Source: Pseudomonas sp. LP_7_YM
Lineage (GTDB): Bacteria > Pseudomonadota > Gammaproteobacteria > Pseudomonadales > Pseudomonadaceae
DNA: 64,000 nucleotides
Direction of reading: 5' to 3'
Assembly (NCBI RefSeq): GCF_004364435.1
Contig: NZ_SOCT01000004.1
Span: 186,001-250,000 of the forward strand
The translations under genes were made by a program, and so were the position numbers. The notes beneath the pieces were generated by a model. The model was not told the DNA's origin, ran no database searches, and saw only the letters and a list, made by a program, of their open reading frames with translations. Shown in pieces: positions 8,698 to 18,272 of the stretch. Every line of letters begins with the position of its first letter. The stretch's first letter is position 1.

Positions 8698-9249
8698 ATG
8701 ACGTATACGATTCGTGACGCGCTGCTGACTGACATGCCTGAAGTGCTGGACATCTACAACGACGCGGTGCTCAACACCACGGCGATCTGGAATGAGCAGC
8801 CCGTGGACCTGGCCAATCGCCAAGCCTGGTTCACCGCCCGCCAGGCTCAGGGCTATCCGATTCTGCTGGCCGTCGACAGCGACGCTCGGGTGCTGGGCTA
8901 TTCGTCGTTCGGCGACTGGCGCCCGTTCGAAGGCTTTCGCCATACCGTCGAGCATTCGGTCTACGTTCGCCACGACCAACGCGGCAAGGGGCTGGGTCCG
9001 TTGCTGATGAAGGCGCTGATCGAACGCACCAGGACCTGTGACAAGCACGTGATGGTCGCGGCCATCGAGAGCGGCAATAGCGCATCCATTCGTCTGCACG
9101 AGCGCCAAGGCTTCATCGTGACCGGACAGATGCCGCAGGTCGGCACCAAGTTCGGTCGCTGGCTGGACCTGACGTTCATGCAACTGGACCTGTCGCCCGG
9201 CGCTGATGCCCCACCCTCGCGAGCCCCGTCGCAAGCGTCTGAAAAATAA
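8698..9249 (+). CDS. GNAT acetyltransferase, phosphinothricin/methionine sulfone type
   Basis: GNAT-family N-acetyltransferase, 183 aa. The opening TIRDALLTDMPEVLDIYNDAV and the acetyl-CoA loop DQRGKGLGPLLM fit the phosphinothricin / methionine sulfoximine acetyltransferase group. P. aeruginosa has a gene of this kind (PA4866) in the same slot between ureA and ureB. Such enzymes acetylate glutamate-like inhibitors, which would protect glutamine synthetase, so a link to nitrogen metabolism is plausible. The ATG at 8698 gives the standard family N-terminus; the longer upstream frame overlaps the end of ureA. The ribosome site is weak. Confidence 0.88.
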   Translation: MTYTIRDALLTDMPEVLDIYNDAVLNTTAIWNEQPVDLANRQAWFTARQAQGYPILLAVDSDARVLGYSSFGDWRPFEGFRHTVEHSVYVRHDQRGKGLGPLLMKALIERTRTCDKHVMVAAIESGNSASIRLHERQGFIVTGQMPQVGTKFGRWLDLTFMQLDLSPGADAPPSRAPSQASEK

Positions 9250-9273
9250 ACCAGAGCAACCCTTAAGCCCTGA

Positions 9274-10136
<863 letters not shown>

Positions 10137-10230
10137 CAGCAACAAGCTATGAGCCACGAGCAGCAAGACCCAGCAGCCCACAGCGCCTGCGACTCGCTTT
10201 ACTTGTCGCTTGAAGCTTGCCGCTTCTACC

Positions 10231-10339
10231 TGATCGTTCCCACGCTCTGCGTGGGAACGCCTGACTGGACGCTCCGCGTCCGTTGTTGTGACGCACAGCG
10301 TCACGGGATGCGTTACCACGCAGAGCGTGGGAACGATCA
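10231..10339. repeat. Structured repeat, copy 3 (ureB-ureC)
   Basis: The most complete copy, about 109 bases, made of four hairpins in a row: GTTCCCACGC-TCT-GCGTGGGAAC, GGACGC-TCC-GCGTCC, TGACGC-ACA-GCGTCA and CCACGC-AGA-GCGTGG. The outermost 16 bases (TGATCGTTCCCACGCT) also pair with the last 16. It lies between ureB and ureC on their transcript. Confidence 0.85.
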
Positions 10340-10359
10340 TTGAATCTCAAGGCATGCAC

Positions 10360-12060
10360 ATGAAAATTTCCAGACAAGCCTACGCCGACATGTTCGGCCC
10401 TACCGTCGGCGACCGTGTGCGTCTGGCGGACACCGAACTGTGGATCGAAGTCGAGAAGGACTTCACCACGTACGGCGAGGAAGTGAAATTCGGCGGCGGC
10501 AAGGTCATTCGAGATGGCATGGGCCAGGGCCAATTGCCGGCCGCCGAGGTCGTCGACACGCTGATCACCAACGCGCTGATCATCGATCACTGGGGCATCG
10601 TCAAAGCCGACGTCGGCCTCAAGGACGGACGCATCGCCGCTATCGGCAAGGCAGGCAACCCGGATATCCAGCCGGATGTGACCATTGCCATCGGTGCCGC
10701 CACCGAGATTATCGCCGGGGAAGGCATGATCCTCACCGCAGGCGGTGTCGACACGCACATTCACTTCATCTGCCCGCAGCAGATCGAAGAGGCGCTGATG
10801 AGTGGCGTCACCACCATGATCGGCGGCGGCACAGGCCCCGCCACCGGCACCAATGCCACTACGGTTACCCCTGGCAAATGGCACATGATGCGCATGCTGC
10901 AGGCCGCCGAAGCGTTCCCGATGAACATCGGCTTCACCGGCAAGGGTAACGTCAGCGTGCCCGAGCCACTGATCGAGCAGGTCAAGGCCGGTGCCATTGG
11001 CCTTAAGCTGCACGAAGATTGGGGCACCACGCCCGCGGCCATCGACAACTGCCTGAGTGTTGCCGACCAGTACGACGTGCAGGTGGCGATCCACACCGAC
11101 ACCCTGAACGAGTCCGGCTTCGTCGAAACCACGCTGGGCGCGTTCAAGAACCGCACCATCCACACCTACCACACCGAAGGCGCCGGTGGCGGACACGCGC
11201 CGGACATCATCAAGGCGTGCGGCTTCCCTAACGTGCTGCCGAGTTCGACCAACCCGACCCGGCCGTTCACCCGCAACACCATCGACGAGCACCTGGACAT
11301 GCTGATGGTCTGCCATCACCTGGACCCGAGCATCGCCGAGGACGTGGCCTTCGCCGAGAGCCGCATTCGTCGCGAGACCATCGCTGCCGAAGACATCCTG
11401 CATGACCTGGGCGCGTTTTCGATGCTCAGTTCCGACAGCCAGGCCATGGGCCGCGTTGGCGAAGTGATCATGCGCACCTGGCAGACCGCCGACAAAATGA
11501 AGCGCCAACGCGGCCCGCTGCCGGGTGACGGCGAAGGCAACGACAACTTCCGCGCCAAACGCTACATCGCCAAATACACCATCAACCCGGCGATTACCCA
11601 CGGCATCAGCCACGAAGTAGGTTCGATCGAAGTGGGTAAATGGGCGGATCTGGTGCTCTGGCGTCCGGCATTCTTCGGCGTCAAACCAACCCTGATTCTC
11701 AAGGGCGGCTCCATCGCGGCCAGTTTGATGGGCGACGCCAACGCCTCGATTCCGACGCCGCAGCCCGTCCACTACCGACCGATGTTCGCCAGCTATGGCA
11801 GTTCACTGCACGCCAGCAGCCTGACCTTCATCAGCCAGGCGGCATTCGATGCCGGCGTACCGGCGCAACTGGGGCTGAGGAAGCAGATCGGCGTGGTCAA
11901 AGGCTGCCGCAGCGTGACCAAGGCCGACCTCATTCATAACGATTACCTGCCTGACATCGACGTCGACCCGCAGACTTATCAGGTCAAGGCCGACGGCCTA
12001 CTGTTGTGGTGCGAGCCCGCGGACGTATTGCCGATGGCGCAGCGGTATTTCCTGTTTTAA
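10360..12060 (+). CDS. ureC: Urease alpha subunit UreC
   Basis: Catalytic subunit of urease, 566 aa, the usual length. It carries the nickel-binding amidohydrolase core: [14 protein letters not shown], the carbamylated lysine in [15 protein letters not shown] (Lys216), [22 protein letters not shown] and the active-site signature MVCHHLD with Cys318 and His319. No catalytic residue appears lost, so the enzyme should be functional. The ATG at 10360 has AAGG seven bases upstream; an ATG six bases earlier is too close to that site. The ammonia it makes feeds glutamine synthetase. Confidence 0.98.
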   Translation: MKISRQAYADMFGPTVGDRVRLADTELWIEVEKDFTTYGEEVKFGGGKVIRDGMGQGQLPAAEVVDTLITNALIIDHWGIVKADVGLKDGRIAAIGKAGNPDIQPDVTIAIGAATEIIAGEGMILTAGGVDTHIHFICPQQIEEALMSGVTTMIGGGTGPATGTNATTVTPGKWHMMRMLQAAEAFPMNIGFTGKGNVSVPEPLIEQVKAGAIGLKLHEDWGTTPAAIDNCLSVADQYDVQVAIHTDTLNESGFVETTLGAFKNRTIHTYHTEGAGGGHAPDIIKACGFPNVLPSSTNPTRPFTRNTIDEHLDMLMVCHHLDPSIAEDVAFAESRIRRETIAAEDILHDLGAFSMLSSDSQAMGRVGEVIMRTWQTADKMKRQRGPLPGDGEGNDNFRAKRYIAKYTINPAITHGISHEVGSIEVGKWADLVLWRPAFFGVKPTLILKGGSIAASLMGDANASIPTPQPVHYRPMFASYGSSLHASSLTFISQAAFDAGVPAQLGLRKQIGVVKGCRSVTKADLIHNDYLPDIDVDPQTYQVKADGLLLWCEPADVLPMAQRYFLF

Positions 12061-12323
12061 GGGGGCTGCGGGCACGTTTACGGAAGCGGTTGCGCGCTGT
12101 CGCTCAGCATTACACATCACCCAGCGGGAGTGAGCTTGCCCGCCAATACGTCATGTCAGTCACCTTCGATGTGACGGCCCAGGCGCATTCGTGAGCCCGC
12201 TCACTGCAACAGGTCCGCGTGATATTAATGAACCAAGCGTCCATTCCGTTGTTCTTCCGGCAACAACATGGCGTTAAGATGGCGGCACTTTTACTCAGCG
12301 CCATGCCAGCAAGGTTGTTCCCC

Positions 12324-13457
12324 ATGCGTCTTTCCGACTTCATTGTTCAGAATGCGGACCGTATCGTCGATGAATGGGAAAGGTTCGCGGCTACGTTGAC
12401 GCCTGCGGCGCAAACCCTGAGCAGTGCGGATTTACGGGATCACGCCAAAGCCATCCTTCTGGCTGCCGCGCGTGATATGAACACCGCGCAGACCAGGGCC
12501 GAGCAGATCGCAAAGGCCCAGGGCGAGGAGCTCGGTACAACCCCAAGCCTCGATCAGGCAGCAGCGAGCCACGGCGAATTACGGCATATCGTTGGCTTCG
12601 ATCTGGTGCAGATGACTTCCGAGTTCCGTCATCTGCGTGCCACGGTGATCCGCTTCTGGACGGAAAGCCTGACATCGCCGCAGGGCGCCCACTTTACCGA
12701 CATGGTCCGTTTCAACGAGGCCATCGACGAAGCCCTGGCCGAATCCACCGCCGTGTATGCCGAACGTGTGAATCGTTCGCGAGATATCTTTCTCGCCATT
12801 CTGGGTCACGACCTGCGTGCGCCACTGCAGGCGATCGGCATGTCTTCGGAAATCCTGATGCGTAGGGCAAGTATCAGCGAAGCGGACAGGGCCTTTATCC
12901 AACGCATCAAGAGCAGCGGTCGACACATGTCGACCATGGTCAGCGACCTGCTGGAGTTCGTGCGTACCCGTCTGGGCGCGACCTTGCCCATTGAACGTCA
13001 ACCGATGGAAATGACCACTGCCTGCCGCGATGCCATCGATGCAGCCAGCGCCGGCCATCCGGATTGCGATCCCGTATTCACCATCTGGGGCAACACCCAA
13101 GGTGAATGGGATCGCGCGCGAATCGATCAAATGCTGCAAAACCTGATTGGTAATGCCTTGCAGCACGGCGCGGCGACACACAGGATCAGCGTCACGCTGA
13201 TCGGTGGCGAGAATCACGTCAGCCTGTCTGTACATAACGATGGCGAGCCCATCGCAGAGGAAGCGATTGGCAGTATTTTCGACCCGCTGGTGCGCTCGCT
13301 CAACGCACAGGCAGGCACCCGCAATCCATCGACCAGCCTGGGCCTGGGCCTGTTCATCGTCAAGGAAGTGGTCAACGCCCACGGCGGGAGCATCACCGTG
13401 ACATCGAATTTTGGGGACGGGACCACATTTACTGTGGTGTTGCCGAAGAAGGCCTGA
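12324..13457 (+). CDS. Soluble sensor histidine kinase with RsbRD-like N-terminus
   Basis: Histidine kinase of 377 aa without membrane segments. Residues about 1-150 (MRLSDFIVQNADRIVDEWERFA onward) resemble the RsbRD N-terminal sensor domain. A HisKA domain follows with H-box LAILGHDLRAPLQ (His162), then a HATPase_c domain with N-box QMLQNLIGNALQHG and G2 box SLGLGLFIVKE. No receiver or output regulator lies beside it, so it is an orphan kinase here and its partner is unknown. The ATG at 12324 has AAGG nine bases upstream and gives a natural family N-terminus. It is convergent with cbpM. Confidence 0.88.
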   Translation: MRLSDFIVQNADRIVDEWERFAATLTPAAQTLSSADLRDHAKAILLAAARDMNTAQTRAEQIAKAQGEELGTTPSLDQAAASHGELRHIVGFDLVQMTSEFRHLRATVIRFWTESLTSPQGAHFTDMVRFNEAIDEALAESTAVYAERVNRSRDIFLAILGHDLRAPLQAIGMSSEILMRRASISEADRAFIQRIKSSGRHMSTMVSDLLEFVRTRLGATLPIERQPMEMTTACRDAIDAASAGHPDCDPVFTIWGNTQGEWDRARIDQMLQNLIGNALQHGAATHRISVTLIGGENHVSLSVHNDGEPIAEEAIGSIFDPLVRSLNAQAGTRNPSTSLGLGLFIVKEVVNAHGGSITVTSNFGDGTTFTVVLPKKA

Positions 13458-13543
13458 CGCTAACGCCCATCGAGCTGTTGGTTCTGGCCGAAGGCCGTAG
13501 GCGCAAGCTTGCTCACGATCTGGCGCGCAACGGCAGTAAAACC

Positions 13544-13560
13544 GGCCAACGCCGTTGGCC
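13544..13560 (-). terminator. Putative terminator after cbpM
   Basis: GGCCAAC and GTTGGCC form a 7-bp perfect stem with a 3-base loop in the gap between the convergent histidine kinase and cbpM genes. On the minus strand a short TTTT follows two bases later, so it probably ends the cbpA-cbpM transcript. Confidence 0.4.
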
Positions 13561-13585
13561 TGATATAGAACGTGCCCCGATTTGC

Positions 13586-13885
13586 TCAATCCTCGACAAA
13601 GCGCCCCAGCCGCTGCTTGAGCATGCGATTCTCAGACCGCACTTGCTCAAGCTCGTCCAACAGATTCAATGCCAGTGCCACGCCATCCCACTCCATCGCC
13701 AGGTCGCGATGCAGCTTGACCGCACGCTTGGCGACCGAAAGCGAATAGGTATCGAACAGCCACTGATCCGGCCTCACGCCCTGGGGTTCGACGATGCCGT
13801 GCTCGACGAGCTCGATCACGTAGGCGACCGGCATATCGATTACCTGACAGAACTCTTGCATGTCTACGACCAGGGTGTTGCTCAT
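13586..13885 (-). CDS. cbpM: Chaperone modulator CbpM
   Basis: Small MerR-like modulator protein, 99 aa, which in E. coli binds the J-domain of CbpA and inhibits its DnaK co-chaperone and DNA-binding activity. The sequence has an N-terminal HTH-like part (VIDMPVAYVIELVEHGIVEP) and a leucine-rich C-terminal helix (LNLLDELEQVRSENRMLKQR). It follows cbpA with a two-base gap, the standard cbpAM operon. Length and position match the family. Confidence 0.92.
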   Translation of the reverse strand: MSNTLVVDMQEFCQVIDMPVAYVIELVEHGIVEPQGVRPDQWLFDTYSLSVAKRAVKLHRDLAMEWDGVALALNLLDELEQVRSENRMLKQRLGRFVED

Positions 13886-13887
13886 GA

Positions 13888-14850
13888 TCAGTTACTCCAT
13901 TGAGCCCTCGGATCGAAAGCGGCCTTCTCGGCCAGTGTTTTCCACAGGGCCTTGGTAGCATCATCGGTGGACTTGGGCATGACGATCTTCAACTGTGCGA
14001 AGAGGTCACCGCGCTGGCCCTGTTTGTTCAACAGACCGTTGCCCTTGACGCGCAATCGCTGGCCGCTCTGGCTGTCCGGACGAATGGTCAGGTTGATCTT
14101 GCCGGTCAGGGTCGGAACAGCGACCTTCGCGCCCAAGGCGGCCTCCCACGGTGCCAGCGGCACGGTGATGATCAGGTCATGGCCTTCGACGTCGAACCTG
14201 GGGTGCGGCGCCAGACGAATGCTCAGGAACAGATCGCCATTTTCGCCACCGGCCATACCGGGCGCGCCCTGCCCCTTGAGACGGATACGTTCGCCATCGG
14301 TGACCCCGGCCGGAATCTTCACGTTCAGGGTTTTGGTGATATCCGCCATGCGCTGGCCGCTGGCGCCGTGCTGCGGCACCTTGAAGCTGATCTTCTTCGA
14401 CTCGGTCGAGAGGGTTTCCTCGAGGAAGACCGCCAATTCCATTTCCACATCCTGTCCTCGACGCCCCGTGCTGCGCGCACGTCCGCCCTGCTGACCGCCT
14501 CGATTGCCGAAAATCGAACTGAAGAAGTCGGAAAAATCCCCGTTCTCGAAGTTGGCGCCGCCGCCGAAGCCTGGCCCTGCACCCGCACCACCACGCCCCT
14601 GCCAGCCCGGAGGCGGCTGGAAACGACCCTGCTGGCCGTATTTGCGGATGTCGTCGTACTCCGCGCGCTTCTCAGGATCGCTCAGCGCTTCGTAAGCCTC
14701 GGAGGCCTCTTTGAATTTGTCTTCCGCGCCAGTCTCTTTGCTGACGTCGGGGTGATACTTGCGCGCCAGCTTGCGATAGGCGGTCTTGATTGTCTTCTCG
14801 TCCGCCGTCGGCTCTACGCCAAGAATCTTGTAATAGTCTTTGAAGTCCAT
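13888..14850 (-). CDS. cbpA: DnaJ-type co-chaperone CbpA
   Basis: Curved DNA-binding protein / Hsp40, 320 aa. The N-terminal J-domain has HPD at residues 33-35 ([11 protein letters not shown]) and is followed by a Gly/Phe-rich linker ([19 protein letters not shown]) and the two C-terminal beta domains. The DnaJ zinc-finger is absent, as expected for CbpA. It stimulates DnaK and also binds curved DNA in stationary phase. It is divergent from an Hsp70-like gene, so two chaperone units share one intergenic region. Confidence 0.94.
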   Translation of the reverse strand: MDFKDYYKILGVEPTADEKTIKTAYRKLARKYHPDVSKETGAEDKFKEASEAYEALSDPEKRAEYDDIRKYGQQGRFQPPPGWQGRGGAGAGPGFGGGANFENGDFSDFFSSIFGNRGGQQGGRARSTGRRGQDVEMELAVFLEETLSTESKKISFKVPQHGASGQRMADITKTLNVKIPAGVTDGERIRLKGQGAPGMAGGENGDLFLSIRLAPHPRFDVEGHDLIITVPLAPWEAALGAKVAVPTLTGKINLTIRPDSQSGQRLRVKGNGLLNKQGQRGDLFAQLKIVMPKSTDDATKALWKTLAEKAAFDPRAQWSN

Positions 14851-14959
14851 CTAACGGTCACCCATTCCGGATCATCCAGCACAACTGCGCTCCGCATCAT
14901 CGAATGAGAACGTCGACCGCGCTGAATGTTGCAAGGTTATCGGCACACAGCTTCACGAG

Positions 14960-14987
14960 CTTGAAACAGTTTCCAAACCGGCCATGT
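14960..14987 (+). promoter_or_regulatory. Sigma-32-like heat-shock promoter
   Basis: CTTGAAA at 14960-14966, a 13-base spacer and GGCCATGT at 14980-14987 resemble the sigma-32 consensus CTTGAAA-N(11-16)-CCCCATNT: a perfect -35 and CCAT-N-T of the -10. It points to the Hsp70-like gene at 15147 and would leave a leader of about 150 bases. Confidence 0.5.
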
Positions 14988-15094
14988 GCAATGAGAGTTG
15001 CCTGCAAGATTGGGGGTGTTGCCCCAGGATTCAAGGTGCATGTTTAAAAACGACATACCTGGACAGAAAAACCCGACAGCGCGCTACGAATTCC

Positions 15095-15130
15095 CCGCGC
15101 ACTCGCATACACTGCGCGGCCGTTTTTTTT
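15095..15130 (+). terminator. Terminator-like hairpin in the hsp70 leader
   Basis: CCGCGCA (15095-15101) and TGCGCGG (15113-15119) form a 7-bp GC-rich stem with an 11-base loop, followed after three bases by eight T residues at 15123-15130. It ends only 16 bases before the start codon of the Hsp70-like gene. No gene on this strand lies between it and the divergent cbpA, so it may act as an attenuator. Confidence 0.6.
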
Positions 15131-15146
15131 AACCGGAACGTAAAAC

Positions 15147-16412
15147 ATGAGCACCCCAACCCCAGCCCGTGCCGTCGGCATCGATTTCGGCACCTCCAAC
15201 TCCACGGTCGGCTGGCTGCGTCCCGGAGCGCAAACGCTGATCGCGCTGGAGGACGACAAGATCACCCTGCCTTCGGTGGTCTTCTTCAATATCGAAGAGC
15301 GCCGCCCGGCCTACGGTCGCCTGGCGTTGCACGAATACCTCGAAGGCTATGAAGGCCGGCTGATGCGCTCGCTCAAGAGCCTGCTGGGCTCCAAGCTGAT
15401 CAAGCACGACACCAGCGTGCTGGGCACGGCCATGCCGTTCAAGGACTTGCTGGGGCTGTTCATCGGCGAGCTGAAAAAGCGCGCCGAAGCCGCTGCCGGT
15501 CATACGTTCGAGCAGGTGGTACTGGGCCGTCCGGTGCATTTCGTCGACGACGATGCTGCCGCCGATCAGGAGGCCGAAGACACGCTGGCCGAGGTGGCGC
15601 GCAAGATTGGCTTCAAGGATGTTTCATTCCAGTTCGAACCGATTGCCGCAGCATTCGACTACGAGTCGACACTGGAGCGCGAAGAACTGGTGCTGATCGT
15701 CGATATCGGCGGTGGTACGTCGGACTTCTCGTTGGTGCGCCTGTCGCCGCAACGGCGTCTGATCGAGGACCGCCAAAGCGACATCCTCGCCACCGGCGGG
15801 GTACACATCGGCGGTACCGATTTCGACAAACAACTCAGCCTGCAAGGCGTAATGCCGCTTTTCGGCTACGGCAGCCGGATGAAAAGCGGCGCCTACATGC
15901 CCACCAGTACGCACATCAACCTGGCGACCTGGCACACCATCAACTCGGTGTATTCGCAAAAGTCGCAGCTGGCATTGGGCAGCATGCGTTACGACATCGA
16001 AGATACGCAGGGCATCGATCGCCTGTTCAAGCTGATCGAGCAGCGCGCCGGGCACTGGCTGGCGATGGAAGTGGAAGAAACCAAGATTCAGCTCACCCAT
16101 GCTGAACATCGCCTGGTGCCGATGGACCGCGTCGAAGCCGGGTTGAGTGTCGATCTGACGCGCAAGCTGTTCGAATCGTCAATCGACTCGCTGCTGCAGC
16201 GCGTGCGTGAAAGCGTGACACGCCTGTTGAGCAATGCAGGCGTGGGCGTGACCGACGTCGACACCGTGTTCTTCACCGGTGGCTCCAGCGGCATCCCCGC
16301 ACTGCGCAACAGCGTCGCAGCCATGCTGCCCAAGGCACGGCATGTGGAAGGCAATATCTTCGGCAGTATCGGCAGCGGTCTGGCGATCGAGGCGAAGAAG
16401 CGCTACGGCTGA
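15147..16412 (+). CDS. Hsp70-family protein, YegD-like, lacking the peptide-binding domain
   Basis: Actin-fold ATPase of 421 aa. It has the phosphate-1 loop VGIDFGTSNSTVG, phosphate-2 loop LIVDIGGGTSDFS and adenosine motif TVFFTGGSSGIPALR of Hsp70 proteins. It stops after the nucleotide-binding domain, with no room for a DnaK-type substrate domain, which matches E. coli YegD. The biochemical role of this group is poorly known. It is divergent from cbpA, a co-chaperone of DnaK. The start codon follows a weak GGAA site right after a terminator-like hairpin, so leader control is possible. Confidence 0.9.
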   Translation: MSTPTPARAVGIDFGTSNSTVGWLRPGAQTLIALEDDKITLPSVVFFNIEERRPAYGRLALHEYLEGYEGRLMRSLKSLLGSKLIKHDTSVLGTAMPFKDLLGLFIGELKKRAEAAAGHTFEQVVLGRPVHFVDDDAAADQEAEDTLAEVARKIGFKDVSFQFEPIAAAFDYESTLEREELVLIVDIGGGTSDFSLVRLSPQRRLIEDRQSDILATGGVHIGGTDFDKQLSLQGVMPLFGYGSRMKSGAYMPTSTHINLATWHTINSVYSQKSQLALGSMRYDIEDTQGIDRLFKLIEQRAGHWLAMEVEETKIQLTHAEHRLVPMDRVEAGLSVDLTRKLFESSIDSLLQRVRESVTRLLSNAGVGVTDVDTVFFTGGSSGIPALRNSVAAMLPKARHVEGNIFGSIGSGLAIEAKKRYG

Positions 16413-16440
16413 GGGGCACAATACGCCTCTGACTCTGCCC

Positions 16441-16544
16441 TGATCGTACCCACGCTCAACTTGGGAATGCCGGCCAGAACGCTCCGCGCCCTATCGACGC
16501 CAAACGTCGTCACCGCGTGCCCACGCAGAGCGTGGGTACGATCA
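16441..16544. repeat. Structured repeat, copy 4
   Basis: About 104 bases between the Hsp70-like gene and the permease gene. Its outer arms read TGATCGTACCCACGCT and AGCGTGGGTACGATCA. Compared with copy 3 (GTTCCC/GGGAAC) both arms carry a matching change, so pairing is kept. Confidence 0.85.
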
Positions 16545-16580
16545 TCAAGGCATGACCCGATACTTGAGAGAAAGCCAGGA

Positions 16581-16612
16581 CCTGTAGGAGCGAATGAACT
16601 CGCTTGCACAGG
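16581..16612. repeat. REP-like palindrome
   Basis: A single imperfect Pseudomonas REP-type unit starting CCTGTAGGAGCGAATGAACT and ending GCACAGG, directly downstream of the structured repeat and before the stop of the convergent permease gene. Confidence 0.55.
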
Positions 16613-16628
16613 GGTTAGGCGACGCCTG

Positions 16629-17639
16629 TCAAACCAGCTCGACCTTGCGCAGCTCACTCTTTAAGTACGCGTAATAGATCGGCCCCGCCACCACGCCCGG
16701 CAGGCCGAATGCCGCTTCGAAGATCAACATGGCCAACAGCAACTCCCACGACTTGGCGCTGATCTGCCCGCCAACGATGCGCGCGTTGAGAAAGTACTCG
16801 ACCTTGTGGATCACGATCAGATAGCCCAGCGCCGCCAGCGCTACCCAGATCGACAGCGACATGCCGACGATGAAGATCAGCGTGTTGGACATCAGGTTGC
16901 CCACTACCGGCAGCAAGCCCAAGAGGAACGTCAGAACGATCAGGGTTTTGGTCAACGGCAGGTGCACACCGCACAACGGCAGGATCACAGCCAGGAAAAT
17001 CGACGTGAACGCCGTGTTCAGCAGCGAGATTTTGATCTGCGCGAAAACAATGTTGCGGAACGCCTGACTCAGCAGATGCAGACGCTCGAACAGCGCCGCC
17101 GCCAGTGGCTTGCGTTTGGTGACGTCGGGAATGCGTTGCAGCGCGATGATCGCCCCGAGCACCATGCCGATCAGCAGCGTCACGAACATATGCGCGGCAC
17201 CCTTGCCCAGCAATTGCAGCTCGCCAATGTGTTTGGTCAACCAGGCGCTGAGGGAGACCTGAAACTCGGTGGCACTGGCCGGCAGATACCCGTCGATGAA
17301 CGGCGGCAGCTGCCCACGGGCGCGGTCCACCAGAATCATGAATTTATCCAGCGACGCCCCTGGGTTTTCGGCTTCATGCAGAACAAAACTGATCGCACCG
17401 GCAAACAATAGCGCGAGCACGCTGACCACCAGCGTGCCCAGCAGTGCCACGGCCAGCCAACGCGCGCGTTCACCTGCGATCAGGCGTTGCAGCTGCGGCG
17501 TGAGCATGTCGACCAGTTCGTACACCAGCAAGCCTGCGAGCAGGCTGGGCAGCAGTTTGAGGGGTAACACCAGAAGCAGACCAACGAACACAAGAATGCA
17601 GCTGGCCAGATACACATGACGCGGCGAAAACGTTGGCAT
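16629..17639 (-). CDS. AI-2E family transporter (PerM-like permease)
   Basis: Inner-membrane protein of 336 aa with about eight hydrophobic helices, for example LLLVLPLKLLPSLLAGLLVYELVD near the start and the C-terminal ALGYLIVIHKVEYFLNARIVGGQI with EAAFGLPGVVAGPIYYAYLKSEL, which are typical of the AI-2E/UPF0118 family. Members export autoinducer-2, act as Na+/H+ antiporters or remain unassigned, so the substrate is open. No luxS or lsr gene is nearby. A possible 41-codon frame sits just upstream. Confidence 0.9.
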   Translation of the reverse strand: MPTFSPRHVYLASCILVFVGLLLVLPLKLLPSLLAGLLVYELVDMLTPQLQRLIAGERARWLAVALLGTLVVSVLALLFAGAISFVLHEAENPGASLDKFMILVDRARGQLPPFIDGYLPASATEFQVSLSAWLTKHIGELQLLGKGAAHMFVTLLIGMVLGAIIALQRIPDVTKRKPLAAALFERLHLLSQAFRNIVFAQIKISLLNTAFTSIFLAVILPLCGVHLPLTKTLIVLTFLLGLLPVVGNLMSNTLIFIVGMSLSIWVALAALGYLIVIHKVEYFLNARIVGGQISAKSWELLLAMLIFEAAFGLPGVVAGPIYYAYLKSELRKVELV

Positions 17640-17829
17640 ACAGCCTCAAAACGAGCGGTTTGAAAAGACGGGCAGTCTGCCAGCGTTCTGAGTCGAGAAC
17701 CAGCGATGTAAGGGGCGCAACGGGATCAACAGCAGGAACGCCGCGATCACAATCGGCAGCACCCGCTGCAACCGCAGGCATTAGACGGGGTGGGCATCCT
17801 TCCCGGACGCCCGACCCGGACGCGGAGAA

Positions 17830-18120
17830 TTATTTCTTCTTGAGACAATCGCTCATAAACGTCTTACGGGCATCCCCTTTGAGCGATTGAGTGCCGGCGC
17901 TGACATTGCAGGTTTTCATCTTCTCCTGCTGGGTGGCTGCAGGCGCTGGCGCAGCCTTCAGACAGGTACTCATGAACGCCTTGCGATCATCGCCCTTGAG
18001 GGATTTCGCCGAAGCGTTGGCATTGCAGGTGGTCATTTTGTTTTGCTGTGCAGTTGCGGCGAAACCTTGAGCACACATCAACAAGCCCATGACCAACAGA
18101 GGAACACGCAGCATTTTCAT
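17830..18120 (-). CDS. PsiF repeat-containing small secreted protein
   Basis: Small exported protein of 96 aa with a signal peptide (MKMLRVPLLVMGLLMCAQ, cleavage after GFAA). Two similar repeats follow, each with a C-x-N-start and K-S/T-L-K-G-D-R-x-F-M-S-x-C-L pattern, so each has two cysteines. This is the PsiF repeat, named from a phosphate-starvation gene of E. coli; its function is unknown. The start at 18120 is supported by GGAGAAAGG a few bases upstream. No clear PhoB box was found in front of it. Confidence 0.9.
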   Translation of the reverse strand: MKMLRVPLLVMGLLMCAQGFAATAQQNKMTTCNANASAKSLKGDDRKAFMSTCLKAAPAPAATQQEKMKTCNVSAGTQSLKGDARKTFMSDCLKKK

Positions 18121-18272
18121 CGACCTTTCTCCGGAAACGCCGCGCATCCGCGCAGCTTTCCACGCAGTGTAGCCAAGAATGTTTCGGCATATGTCGTGGA
18201 AACGCCCAGACAGGGTAGACGTCGGTCCGGACAAGCCGATAATGACGCCTCACTTTTACTGTCGGTTTTTCC

